From: Streptomyces geranii
Lineage (GTDB): Bacteria > Actinomycetota > Actinomycetes > Streptomycetales > Streptomycetaceae
NCBI RefSeq assembly: GCF_002954775.1
Contig: NZ_PJME01000013.1
Coordinates: 149,424-213,423, forward strand
Direction: 5' to 3'
DNA length: 64,000 nucleotides
Program-made: the position numbers and the translations under genes
Shown: positions 14,720-22,281 of the stretch, one piece after another
Layout of the letters: each line of letters begins with the position of its first letter
Numbering within the stretch: the first letter of the stretch is position 1
The notes under the pieces: generated by a model
What the model saw: the letters and a program-made list of their open reading frames with translations, nothing else
Database searches by the model: none
Told to the model about the DNA's origin: nothing

Positions 14720-16774
14720 ATGCCCGAGGTCAACCGGCGCCGCTTTCTCCAACTCACGGGTGCCACCACGGCGTTCACCGCGCTCTCCAGCAGCATCGAG
14801 CGTGCCGCCGCCCTTCCCGCGCACCACCGCACCGGCACGATCGAGGACGTCGAGCACATCGTCGTCCTGATGCAGGAGAACCGGTCCTTCGACCACTACT
14901 TCGGCGCGCTGCGCGGAGTACGGGGCTTCGGCGACCCGCATCCGGTCACCCTGGACAACGGCAAGTCGGTCTGGCACCAGTCGGACGGCACCAAGGACCT
15001 GCTGCCCTTCCACCCGGAGGCCGACGACCTCGGCATGCAGTTCCTGGAGGGACTCCCGCACTCCTGGCCCGACGGGCACGCCGCGTACAACGGCGGCAAG
15101 TACGACAAGTGGGTGCCCGCGAAGGGCGCCACGACCATGGCGTACCTGACCCGCGAGGACATCCCCTTCCACTACGCGCTCGCCGACAAGTTCACCGTCT
15201 GCGACGCCTACCACTGTTCGTTCATCGGCTCCACCGACCCCAACCGCTACTACATGTGGACGGGTCACACGGGCAACGACGGCAAGGGCGGCGGCCCGGT
15301 CCTCGGCAACGACGAGGTCGGCTACGACTGGACCACCTACCCCGAGCGGCTGGAGGGGGCCGGGATCTCCTGGAAGATCTACCAGGACATCGGCGACGGC
15401 CTGGACGCGGCCGGTTCCTGGGGCTGGATCCAGGACGCCTACCGGGGCAACTACGGCGACAACTCGCTCCTCTACTTCAACAAATACCGGGGTGCCAAGG
15501 CCGGTGACCCCTGGTACGACAAGGCCCGTACCGGTACCGACGTGAAGAACGGCGACGGCTACTTCGACCGCCTGAAGGCCGACGTCAAGGCGGGCAAGCT
15601 CCCGCAGATCTCCTGGATCGCCGCCCCCGAGGCCTTCTCCGAGCACTCCAACTGGCCCTCGAACTACGGCGTCTGGTACATCTCGCAGGTACTGGACGCG
15701 CTCACGTCCAACCCGGCGGTCTGGGCGAAGACGGCGCTGTTCATCACGTACGACGAGAACGACGGCTTCTTCGACCACCTCGTGCCGCCGCTGCCGCCGA
15801 AGTCGGCCGCGCAGGGCAAGTCCACGGTGGACGTGACGCTCGACCTCTACAAGGGCGACGCGAGCCGGGTCGCCGGTCCGTACGGTCTCGGCCCGCGCGT
15901 GCCGATGCTGGTCGTCTCGCCCTGGAGCAAGGGCGGTTACGTCTGCTCCGAGACCCTCGACCACACCTCGATCCTCCGGTTCATGGAGGAGCGCTTCGGG
16001 GTGCGCGAGCCCAACATCTCGCCCTGGCGCCGGGCGATCTGCGGTGACCTCACCGCCGCCTTCGACTTCTCCCGCAAGGACGCGAAGCCGGTCCCGCTGC
16101 CGGAGACCGACGGCTACGAGCCGCAGGACCGCGACCGCCACCCCGACTACAAGCCGACTCCGCCGGCCGACCCGCGCATGCCCCGCCAGGAGCGCGGCAC
16201 CCGCCCGGCCCGCCCGCTCAAGTACGCCCCGTACGTGGACGGTTCGGCCGACCCGGCCGCCGGAAAGTACACCCTCTCCTTCGCCTCAGGCGCGCACGCG
16301 GGCGCCGCCTTCGTGGTGACGTCCGGCAACCGCACCGACGGCCCCTGGCACTACACGACCGAGGCGGGCAAGACCGTCTCCGACACCTGGAACTCGGCCT
16401 ACTCCAAGGACGCGTACGACCTGACCGTGCACGGCCCGAACGGCTTCCTGCGCGTCTTCAAGGGCCGCGGCAAGGGCACCGCAGGCCCCGAGGTGACCGC
16501 ACGCCACATCGGCGACGACGTCGAGCTGACCCTCGTCAACAAGGGCTCCGGAACAGTGGAGTTGACGCTGAGCAGCGCGTACGGGGGGCACGACCGCAAG
16601 ATCAGGGTGCGGGCCGGGGCTGTCGTACGGCACCGGGTGGACCTCGGGTCCAGCAGGCGCTGGTACGACCTGACGGTGACCTCCGGGGCCGACGCGTCCT
16701 TCCTGCGCCGGTTCGCCGGGCATGTGGAGAACGGCCGGGCGGGCGTGAGCGACCCGGCGATCGCGGCCTGCTGA
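14720..16774 (+). CDS. plc: Phosphocholine-specific phospholipase C, Tat-exported, 684 aa
   Basis: This secreted enzyme hydrolyses phosphatidylcholine to diacylglycerol and phosphocholine. The N-terminus carries a twin-arginine signal (NRRRFLQLTGA). The catalytic phosphoesterase domain begins HIVVLMQENRSFDHYFG around residue 50 and continues with ITYDENDGFFDH near 345 and GLGPRVPMLVVSPW near 390. The last 150 residues are two beta-rich DUF756-type repeats usual for this family. The ATG at 14720 opens directly before the Tat motif. The 254-bp region in front is long enough for a regulated promoter, and phosphate control is common in the family, but I could not identify a convincing PHO box. 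Confidence 0.93.
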   Translation: MPEVNRRRFLQLTGATTAFTALSSSIERAAALPAHHRTGTIEDVEHIVVLMQENRSFDHYFGALRGVRGFGDPHPVTLDNGKSVWHQSDGTKDLLPFHPEADDLGMQFLEGLPHSWPDGHAAYNGGKYDKWVPAKGATTMAYLTREDIPFHYALADKFTVCDAYHCSFIGSTDPNRYYMWTGHTGNDGKGGGPVLGNDEVGYDWTTYPERLEGAGISWKIYQDIGDGLDAAGSWGWIQDAYRGNYGDNSLLYFNKYRGAKAGDPWYDKARTGTDVKNGDGYFDRLKADVKAGKLPQISWIAAPEAFSEHSNWPSNYGVWYISQVLDALTSNPAVWAKTALFITYDENDGFFDHLVPPLPPKSAAQGKSTVDVTLDLYKGDASRVAGPYGLGPRVPMLVVSPWSKGGYVCSETLDHTSILRFMEERFGVREPNISPWRRAICGDLTAAFDFSRKDAKPVPLPETDGYEPQDRDRHPDYKPTPPADPRMPRQERGTRPARPLKYAPYVDGSADPAAGKYTLSFASGAHAGAAFVVTSGNRTDGPWHYTTEAGKTVSDTWNSAYSKDAYDLTVHGPNGFLRVFKGRGKGTAGPEVTARHIGDDVELTLVNKGSGTVELTLSSAYGGHDRKIRVRAGAVVRHRVDLGSSRRWYDLTVTSGADASFLRRFAGHVENGRAGVSDPAIAAC

Positions 16775-16790
16775 CAGGGCTTGCCGACAA

Positions 16791-16811
16791 GGCCGGCTGC
16801 CGGGCCCGGCC
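16791..16811 (+). terminator. GC hairpin after the phospholipase C gene
   Basis: GGCCGG (16791-16796) pairs with CCGGCC (16806-16811) 17 nt after the stop codon, with no T-run. This is a weak but well-placed terminator candidate. Confidence 0.35.
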
Positions 16812-16853
16812 GGTAGGCGGTGTGCGGGCCGGGGCGCCTTGACCGGGACATGG

Positions 16854-16881
16854 TTGTCTGATGACCATGCCACGGTACTGT
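16854..16881 (+). promoter_or_regulatory. Candidate promoter for a leaderless LURP-one transcript
   Basis: TTGTCT (16854-16859) and TACTGT (16876-16881) are spaced by 16 bp. TACTGT lies 6 nt before the GTG at 16888, and there is no Shine-Dalgarno. This is the spacing expected for leaderless mRNAs, which are frequent in Streptomyces. Confidence 0.45.
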
Positions 16882-16887
16882 GCCCCG

Positions 16888-17679
16888 GTGAGCACGCAAT
16901 CGAACATAGATGCAGGTTGGTACCCGGATCCCCACGGAGCTCCCCAGACGCTCCGCTACTGGGACGGATCCCAGTGGACGGACCACACCAACACCGACCA
17001 GAAGCCGCCCGCCGGTGCCCCGAAGGTCCAGCGCCAGGTGCAGCAGCAGGCCGGGGTCACGGCCGGCGGGGCCGGGGGTGGCACGCTGTTCAGCGAGCCG
17101 GTGCTGGTGGTGAACCAGAAGGCCAAGCTGATCGAGCTGACCAACGAGTACAAGGTCATGGACCAGCAGGGCAGGGAACTCGGCTCGGTCGTCCAGGTCG
17201 GCCAGAGCGCGCTGAAGAAGATCCTGCGCTTCGTCTCCAGCCTCGACCAGTACATGACGCACAAGCTGGAGATCAGGGACGCGCACGGGCAGCCGGTGCT
17301 GCTGCTGACGCGGCCCCGGAAGTTCCTCAAGTCGCGGGTGATCGTGCAGCGTCCGGACGGGTCGCCGGTCGGTGAGATCGTGCAGCAGAACATGATCGGG
17401 AAGATCAACTTCGCGATCAACGCGAGTGGTCAGCAGGTCGGCGCGATCAAGGCGGAGAACTGGCGGGCCTGGAACTTCGCGATCGTCGACCACGCGGAGA
17501 ACGAGGTCGCCCGGATCACCAAGACCTGGGAAGGTCTGGCGAAGACGATGTTCACGACCTCGGACAACTACGTCCTGCAGATCCACTACCAGCTGCCCGA
17601 GCCCCTGTTGAGTCTGGTGGTGGCGACGGCGCTGACTGTCGATACGGCGCTGAAGCAGGATGCACGGGGTCTTGGCTGA
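16888..17679 (+). CDS. DUF2510 plus LURP-one/scramblase-like protein, 263 aa
   Basis: The first 25 residues are a DUF2510 motif (DAGWYPDPHGAPQTLRYWDG), a small Trp-rich segment common on actinobacterial membrane-linked proteins. After a Gln-rich linker, residues 65-255 form a LURP-one/scramblase-like beta-barrel fold with YKVMDQQGRELGSVVQVGQ, HKLEIRDAHGQPVLLLTRP and NWRAWNFAIVDHAENEVARI. Members of this fold may bind lipids, but the bacterial role is undefined. I chose the GTG at 16888 because the DUF2510 motif starts soon after and a promoter-like sequence ends just before it. An ATG at 16861 in frame is the alternative. It converges with the DMT transporter gene. Confidence 0.8.
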   Translation: MSTQSNIDAGWYPDPHGAPQTLRYWDGSQWTDHTNTDQKPPAGAPKVQRQVQQQAGVTAGGAGGGTLFSEPVLVVNQKAKLIELTNEYKVMDQQGRELGSVVQVGQSALKKILRFVSSLDQYMTHKLEIRDAHGQPVLLLTRPRKFLKSRVIVQRPDGSPVGEIVQQNMIGKINFAINASGQQVGAIKAENWRAWNFAIVDHAENEVARITKTWEGLAKTMFTTSDNYVLQIHYQLPEPLLSLVVATALTVDTALKQDARGLG

Positions 17680-17688
17680 CGGGACCCA

Positions 17689-17779
17689 TTCACAGCCGAC
17701 GGGGTGGTTCGGGCGGTTCACAGGGGCCGACCGGAGCCCCTGTTCACAGGTGTGTTCACAGGGGCCGGTCGGTTCACAG
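17689..17779. repeat. Five TTCACAG repeats and a hairpin between convergent genes
   Basis: TTCACAG occurs at 17689, 17717, 17743, 17755 and 17773, five copies in 91 bp. ACAGGGGC (17720-17727) and GCCCCTGT (17736-17743) form a perfect 8-bp stem. The stretch fills the gap between two convergent genes, so a bidirectional terminator is the simplest role. The repeat density could also serve a DNA-binding protein. Confidence 0.6.
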
Positions 17780-18775
17780 TGATGTGAGGTGCCCCGGCTC
17801 CGCCGGTTGCCGGGGCCGCCTCAACGACGGCTCGACGGGCGCCGGGTGCGCCTTCAGCGCGAGAACCGAGGCCACCGGGTGCTCGTCGTCGTCCAGGATC
17901 GACGCCGAAGCCGAAGCCGGAATCAGGACGCGCTCCACGGACACCGGAACCGGATCCGGTGTCGCCCGGGACAGCGTCACCACACCCCAGCCCGCCAGGC
18001 CCGCGCCCGCCAGGGCCAGCAGCAGGCCCGCCGCTCCGCCCTGGAGCCGTTCGCCGAGCAGGGTCAGGCCGATCAGTGCCGCCGCTACCGGGTTGGACAG
18101 GGTCACCAGGGCCAGTGGGCCGCCGAGGCCGCCCCGGTAGGCGGTCTGGGACAGGATCAGGCCGCCCGCGGCGAACGCCGCGACCAGCAGCGCGACCCCG
18201 ACCACCTGCCAGCCGGGCAGCGCGCCCGAGCCGGCCGTCGCCGCGACCGTGACCGTCTGGGTGAGTGCCGAGGCCACCCCGGAGGCCATGCCCGACGCGC
18301 TCGCGTGGCGGAGTCCGGGCTTGGCGCCGGGGCGGGCCAGTACCCCGATCAGGACCATCGTCGTACCGGCGACCGCGAGGGCCTCCGGAAGGCTCAGTAC
18401 GTCCTCGGGCGCCGGACCGGACGCCGTGACCAGGATCGCCGCGAGGCCGAGCAGCGTGAGGGCGGTGCCGCGCCACTCCACCGCGCTGACCCGTCGCCCG
18501 GCGACCCGCGCGCCCAGCGGCACCGCCGCGACCAGGGTGAGTGCGCCCAGCGGCTGGACCACGGTGAGCGGACCGTACTTGAGGGCGACCACGTGCAGCA
18601 GCGCGCCCGCCGCGTTGAGCAGCACCGAGCCCCACCAGGCGCCGGATGCCAGCAGTCGTCGTAGCCCCGCGTCCGCGTTGCGGGCGGCGAGGCGCTCCTG
18701 GGCGACGGCCGCGGCGGCGTAGGCGACGGCGGAGAGGAGGGAGAGGGCGACGGCGACGAGGGTGGCGGTGTTCAT
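17774..18775 (-). CDS. EamA/DMT-type membrane transporter, 333 aa
   Basis: Nine or ten hydrophobic helices cover residues 1-270, in the two-fold repeat pattern of drug/metabolite transporters (for example LVAVALSLLSAVAYAAAAVAQ at the start and AAGLLLALAGAGLAGWGVVTL near the end). GPLTVVQPLGALTLVAAVPLG and GPLALVTLSNPVAAALIGLTL are the matching helix-3/helix-8 type segments of the two halves. A 60-residue hydrophilic tail follows. The ATG overlaps the stop of the PAP2 gene (ATGA), so both are expressed together and probably controlled by the divergent TetR repressor. The substrate is unknown. Confidence 0.82.
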   Translation of the reverse strand: MNTATLVAVALSLLSAVAYAAAAVAQERLAARNADAGLRRLLASGAWWGSVLLNAAGALLHVVALKYGPLTVVQPLGALTLVAAVPLGARVAGRRVSAVEWRGTALTLLGLAAILVTASGPAPEDVLSLPEALAVAGTTMVLIGVLARPGAKPGLRHASASGMASGVASALTQTVTVAATAGSGALPGWQVVGVALLVAAFAAGGLILSQTAYRGGLGGPLALVTLSNPVAAALIGLTLLGERLQGGAAGLLLALAGAGLAGWGVVTLSRATPDPVPVSVERVLIPASASASILDDDEHPVASVLALKAHPAPVEPSLRRPRQPAEPGHLTSL

Positions 18776-19587
18776 CGTCCGGCTCCCAGTCCCGCTCCCG
18801 CGCCCACGAGGACGGGTTCGTCGGCCGGGGCGAGGCGGCTGCCCTGCCCGGCGGTCGACTCGGTGCGGTGCGGCAGGTGGACGACCGCGAGGGCGATGCC
18901 CAGCAGGGCCGAGGCCACGATCGCGTCGAGCCAGTAGTGGTTGGCCGTACCGACGATGACCACGAGCGTCACCAGCGGGTGCAGCAGCCACAGCCAGCGC
19001 CAGCGGGAGCGGGTCGCCACGATCAGGCCGATCGCGACCATCAGGGCCCAGCCGAAGTGCAGCGAGGGCATCGCGGCGAACTGGTTGGACAGGGTGTCGG
19101 CCTCGGGGGAGGCGCCGTAGACCGTGGGGCCGTACACCTGGCCGGTGTCGACGAGGCCCGCCGCGCCGAGCAGCCGGGGCGGGGCCAGCGGGAAGGTGAG
19201 GTGGATCAGCAGGGCGGCGCCGGTGACCACGGCGAGGACCCGGCGGGCCCAGACGTAGTGGGTGGGGCGCCGGAGGTAGAGCCAGACCAGGAAGGCGGCG
19301 GTGGCCGGGAAGTGCACGGTCGCGTAGTAGGTGTTCGCGACGTGGATCACGGTGTCGCTGTGCAGCAGCGCCGACTGCACGGTGCCCTCGCCGGGGAGGT
19401 GGAGGGCGCGCTCCCAGTCCCACACGCGGGTCGCGTTGTGGAAGGCCTCGGCGGTGTGCCCGGTGGCGAGCTGGCGGCCGAGTTTGTAGACGAGGAACAG
19501 GCCTGCGACCAGCAGGAGTTCACGGACGAGGGGCGGCCGTCGTATACCGGCGGAGTCGGCCTCGGCAGGCGCGGTGCTGGCGTTCAT
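18772..19587 (-). CDS. PAP2/inositolphosphotransferase-like membrane protein, 271 aa
   Basis: This polytopic membrane protein of the Aur1/Ipt1-like PAP2 group has FAAMPSLHFGWALMVA (about 170-186) and GTANHYWLDAIVASALLG (about 215-232), which supply the conserved His residues and the Asp of the phosphatase/transferase site. The family transfers or removes phosphate on lipid head groups at the outer face of the membrane. The ATG at 19587 has AAAGGG about 8 nt upstream. An ATG at 19617 would add ten residues but starts inside the operator-like repeat. It is coupled to the DMT gene and divergent from a TetR gene. Confidence 0.82.
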   Translation of the reverse strand: MNASTAPAEADSAGIRRPPLVRELLLVAGLFLVYKLGRQLATGHTAEAFHNATRVWDWERALHLPGEGTVQSALLHSDTVIHVANTYYATVHFPATAAFLVWLYLRRPTHYVWARRVLAVVTGAALLIHLTFPLAPPRLLGAAGLVDTGQVYGPTVYGASPEADTLSNQFAAMPSLHFGWALMVAIGLIVATRSRWRWLWLLHPLVTLVVIVGTANHYWLDAIVASALLGIALAVVHLPHRTESTAGQGSRLAPADEPVLVGAGAGLGAGR

Positions 19588-19617
19588 CCCCCGGCCCTTT
19601 CGGTAGTGCTCAGACAT

Positions 19618-19683
19618 CGATACGTTGGTGTACCGATACGAGAGTGTACCGAAACGAATCCGTACCGGTACACTGGCGTATCG
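19618..19683. promoter_or_regulatory. Inverted repeat operator between the PAP2 gene and the TetR gene
   Basis: CGATACGTTGGTGTACCG (19618-19635) is matched by CGGTACACTGGCGTATCG (19666-19683), an inverted repeat with 15 of 18 complementary positions. A further GTACCGATAC-like half site lies between them. The region is AT-richer than its surroundings and separates a divergent TetR gene from the PAP2-DMT pair, so it is the probable repressor-binding region for both promoters. Confidence 0.7.
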
Positions 19684-19785
19684 ATGGACTTACGACACAC
19701 TGGAATCGGGAATAAGCCACAGAGCAGCCCGACAGAAGCAATGACGAGTACGACGAGTACGCCGGCGAAGAAGGGGAGCGCAGTC

Positions 19786-20400
19786 ATGACGTCGCAGGCC
19801 GCGGAGGGACCGGAAGCGGTCGTCGCCTCCCGCCGCTCCAAGATCACGCCGGAGCGTGAGCAGGAGTACTTCGACGCCGTGCTCGTACAGATCCGCGAGT
19901 GCGGGTACGAGGCGCTGACCATGGAGGGCGTCGCCGCCAGCGCGCGGTGCAGCAAGTCGACGCTCTACCGGCAGTGGAAGACGAAGCCGCAGTTCGTGGC
20001 CGCCGCGCTGCGTGCCAGCCGGGGCTGCCGGTTCGCCGCCGTCGACACGGGGTCTTTCGCCGGGGACCTGCGCGCCGCGGCGCGGGTGTCGGGGGAGCGG
20101 TCGGGGCAGGACACCCAGCTGATGCAGGCCCTCGGGCATGCGGCGATGCAGGACCCGGAGCTTCAGCAGGCGCTGCGCGAGGCGCTCGTCGAACCGGAGC
20201 TGGCCGCGTTCCGCGAGATGATCCGGCGCGCGGTCGACCGGGGCGAGATCGCCGCCGACAATCCGGCGCTGGAGTACGTGCCCGCGCAGATGCTGGGCGT
20301 GCTGCGGGTCCGCCCGGTCCTGGAGGGCCGGTACGCCGACCCCGACTACCTCGTGAGATTCGTGGACGCCGCGGTGCTGCCCGCGCTCGGCGTCACCTGA
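19786..20400 (+). CDS. TetR-family repressor, 204 aa
   Basis: The HTH lies at about residues 20-62 (REQEYFDAVLVQIRECGYEAL, EGVAASARCSKSTLYRQWKTK), followed by a TetR C-terminal domain typical of the TetR_C_11/YcnC-like group. The ATG at 19786 has GGGGAG 6-7 nt upstream and is preferred over in-frame ATGs at 19741 and 19684. It is divergent from the PAP2-DMT genes with a strong inverted repeat between, so it most likely represses itself and that pair. The ligand is unknown. Confidence 0.85.
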   Translation: MTSQAAEGPEAVVASRRSKITPEREQEYFDAVLVQIRECGYEALTMEGVAASARCSKSTLYRQWKTKPQFVAAALRASRGCRFAAVDTGSFAGDLRAAARVSGERSGQDTQLMQALGHAAMQDPELQQALREALVEPELAAFREMIRRAVDRGEIAADNPALEYVPAQMLGVLRVRPVLEGRYADPDYLVRFVDAAVLPALGVT

Positions 20401-20523
20401 GACGCAGGCCGCCGCCCGTGGGATGACCGGACGGTGACCTGTCCGCGCCGACCCGTGGGGACGGGGGCGGCGCGCACCCCCCGGCCGGGTGGGGTTCCTC
20501 TTGAGCGGAGAGGCGCCCCACCC

Positions 20524-20568
20524 GGCCGATCCACATCCGGCAGACCCGTTTCCGGCCGATCCGTATCC
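20524..20568. repeat. Three tandem 15-bp repeats between convergent genes
   Basis: The unit GGCCGATCCACATCC recurs with changes at 20524-20538, 20539-20553 and 20554-20568. It would encode ADPxP repeats in one frame, but that frame is short and has no start with a ribosome-binding site. The stretch lies in the 183-bp gap between the TetR gene and the DUF2510 gene. Confidence 0.5.
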
Positions 20569-20583
20569 GGCCGGGGGTGGGGG

Positions 20584-21597
20584 TCACACGTTCTGCCCGC
20601 TGCCGCCGCCCGAGGAGACCTTGATGCCGGCGGTGATCTCGTCGATCACCGACTCCTTCTGGTCGGCGTCCACACCGAAGCGGACGACGACGATCTGCTG
20701 CGGGTTGGACGGCGCGGGGAAGGCGAGCGACTCGACGAACCCGTCGGCGCCCTTGCTGGTGATCGCCTTCCAACGGACCAGGTAGCCCTTCTGTCCGGCC
20801 ACGGTGATCGCCTTGGAGGCCAGTACCTCGTGCGAGGTGATCTTGCCGTAGGTCGTACCGCCGTACGACTCCTCGGCGTTGGCCTCGATGTCCGCCTTGG
20901 CGACGGCCTCGGCGGTGCTGCCGGAGGTGCCGAGGGCCAGCGCGGGCGCCGAGTACGCGCCCCCCTTGGTGCAGGACTTCGTCGTGTCGCCCGGGCACTT
21001 GTACGAGCTGTCCGAGGTCACCTGCCCGCCGACGGTGATCGACTGGCCGTACCAGCCGTCGGGGATCGGGATGCTGATCCCGTTGACCGAGTCGGGCACG
21101 GACCCGCTGTCGATCTTCGGGCTCTCCGAGGGCTCGGACTGCTGCGGATCGGGCGTCTGCCCGCCGGAGCCACCACCGCTGCCACCGTTGCCGCCACCGG
21201 GCCCACCCTGCCCGCCACCGCTCTGCCCGCCGGGCCCGCCCTGTCCGCCGGTCCCGCCGGGCACCTGCGAGCTGACGTCGTTGGTGCCGCCGCCGTCGTC
21301 CTTGGTCAGCGCGTACACGCCCCCGCCTATCCCGGCGAGGACGGCTATCGCGACCGCGACGGCGATCCCGGTGCGCAGCCCGCGCCGGGAGCCGGTGTCG
21401 TTACCGGTCGGCGAATAGTCCGGGTACACCGGATACGCCCCGCCGCTGGCCAGCACGGGTGGACTCCAGGCGGCGGCCGAACCCTCGGGCCGGGTCTGTT
21501 CCGTCCATGCCTTGCCGTCCCACCAGCGCTCGGTGGCGGGACCGTCACTTGTCTGCCCGGGGTCGGGGTACCAGCCGGGGGGTGTCTCCTGCGTCAT
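20584..21597 (-). CDS. DUF2510 single-pass membrane protein with extracytoplasmic domain, 337 aa
   Basis: The protein starts with a DUF2510 motif (PPGWYPDPGQ, ERWWDGKAWTEQTR). One transmembrane helix (GIAVAVAIAVLAGIGGGVYAL) lies near residue 78-98. A Gly/Gln/Pro-rich flexible linker covers about 105-155. The C-terminal domain (about 165-330) has two cysteines (YKCPGDTTKSC) and resembles secreted PsbP/LpqN-like lipid- or cargo-binding domains, though I cannot name it. The topology puts the C-terminal domain outside the cell. The ATG at 21597 follows a G-rich stretch. The longer open frame upstream contains an unrelated transporter remnant. Confidence 0.78.
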   Translation of the reverse strand: MTQETPPGWYPDPGQTSDGPATERWWDGKAWTEQTRPEGSAAAWSPPVLASGGAYPVYPDYSPTGNDTGSRRGLRTGIAVAVAIAVLAGIGGGVYALTKDDGGGTNDVSSQVPGGTGGQGGPGGQSGGGQGGPGGGNGGSGGGSGGQTPDPQQSEPSESPKIDSGSVPDSVNGISIPIPDGWYGQSITVGGQVTSDSSYKCPGDTTKSCTKGGAYSAPALALGTSGSTAEAVAKADIEANAEESYGGTTYGKITSHEVLASKAITVAGQKGYLVRWKAITSKGADGFVESLAFPAPSNPQQIVVVRFGVDADQKESVIDEITAGIKVSSGGGSGQNV

Positions 21598-21814
21598 GCC
21601 CCCACCGTATGAGGCTCGGGTGAAAGGCGGATGAGAGGAGTCGTCTTTGCGCCGGGAATCACGGAGAAAGTGGCTCCTGGATGCGGAGATAGCGGGATAC
21701 GAGGGGCAACCGGGCGGAGGTGTTCGGGTGCCGGTACCCGGTCTCTGAACCACCCGGCCGGGACGATCGCCGCCGCGAACCCCCGCCCGGGCCACCTCGG
21801 TGGGTGACGGGCTC

Positions 21815-22005
21815 TCCCCGACCGGCGCCCGTACGAAGGCCGGGGTCTCCGCCGTGAGGAAGCGGGCCGCGATCACCGGCGCGAAGCAGCCGTACACACC
21901 GAACTCGTACCACTCGACGAAGTTCCCCACCGAGCCCGCGAACAGGGCTCTGCGGGACTGCTCCGGCCGCGGGGCCCCGCAGGTCGGGGCGGTGCGCGGG
22001 CGCAC
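21815..22005 (-). pseudogene. N-terminal remnant of an MHS-family MFS transporter
   Basis: About 63 codons match the first transmembrane helix of metabolite:H+ symporters: SRRALFAGSVGNFVEWYEF followed by GVYGCFAPVIAARF. After about residue 50 the resemblance stops and the frame continues into unrelated sequence up to the DUF2510 gene. A full transporter needs about 430 residues and eleven more helices, so this is a decayed or truncated copy. The rest of the 21598-22281 gap shows no other gene. Confidence 0.65.
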
Positions 22006-22281
22006 TCGTGGAGATCCTGCCGAGGGGGCGCGGACGGGGTGACCGAGGGGGCGCGTCAGGGGGCGGCCGTGCGACCGTCGCGACGGAAAATTTGCTTCAT
22101 TCCAGGGGCAGTTGACTGTCGAAAACTTTCACGACGGCTGGTGGCGGGCCCGCCGCGTCGCCCTGCCGCACTCCCTGTCACTCGTCCCGGCAAGACCTGC
22201 GCGGACCCGCCTCCACTTCGGCAGCCGGACGGCTAGTCTCAAGTTCTGTACGTCGTTCAGGCGACTTGGGGAGGTAGCGGG

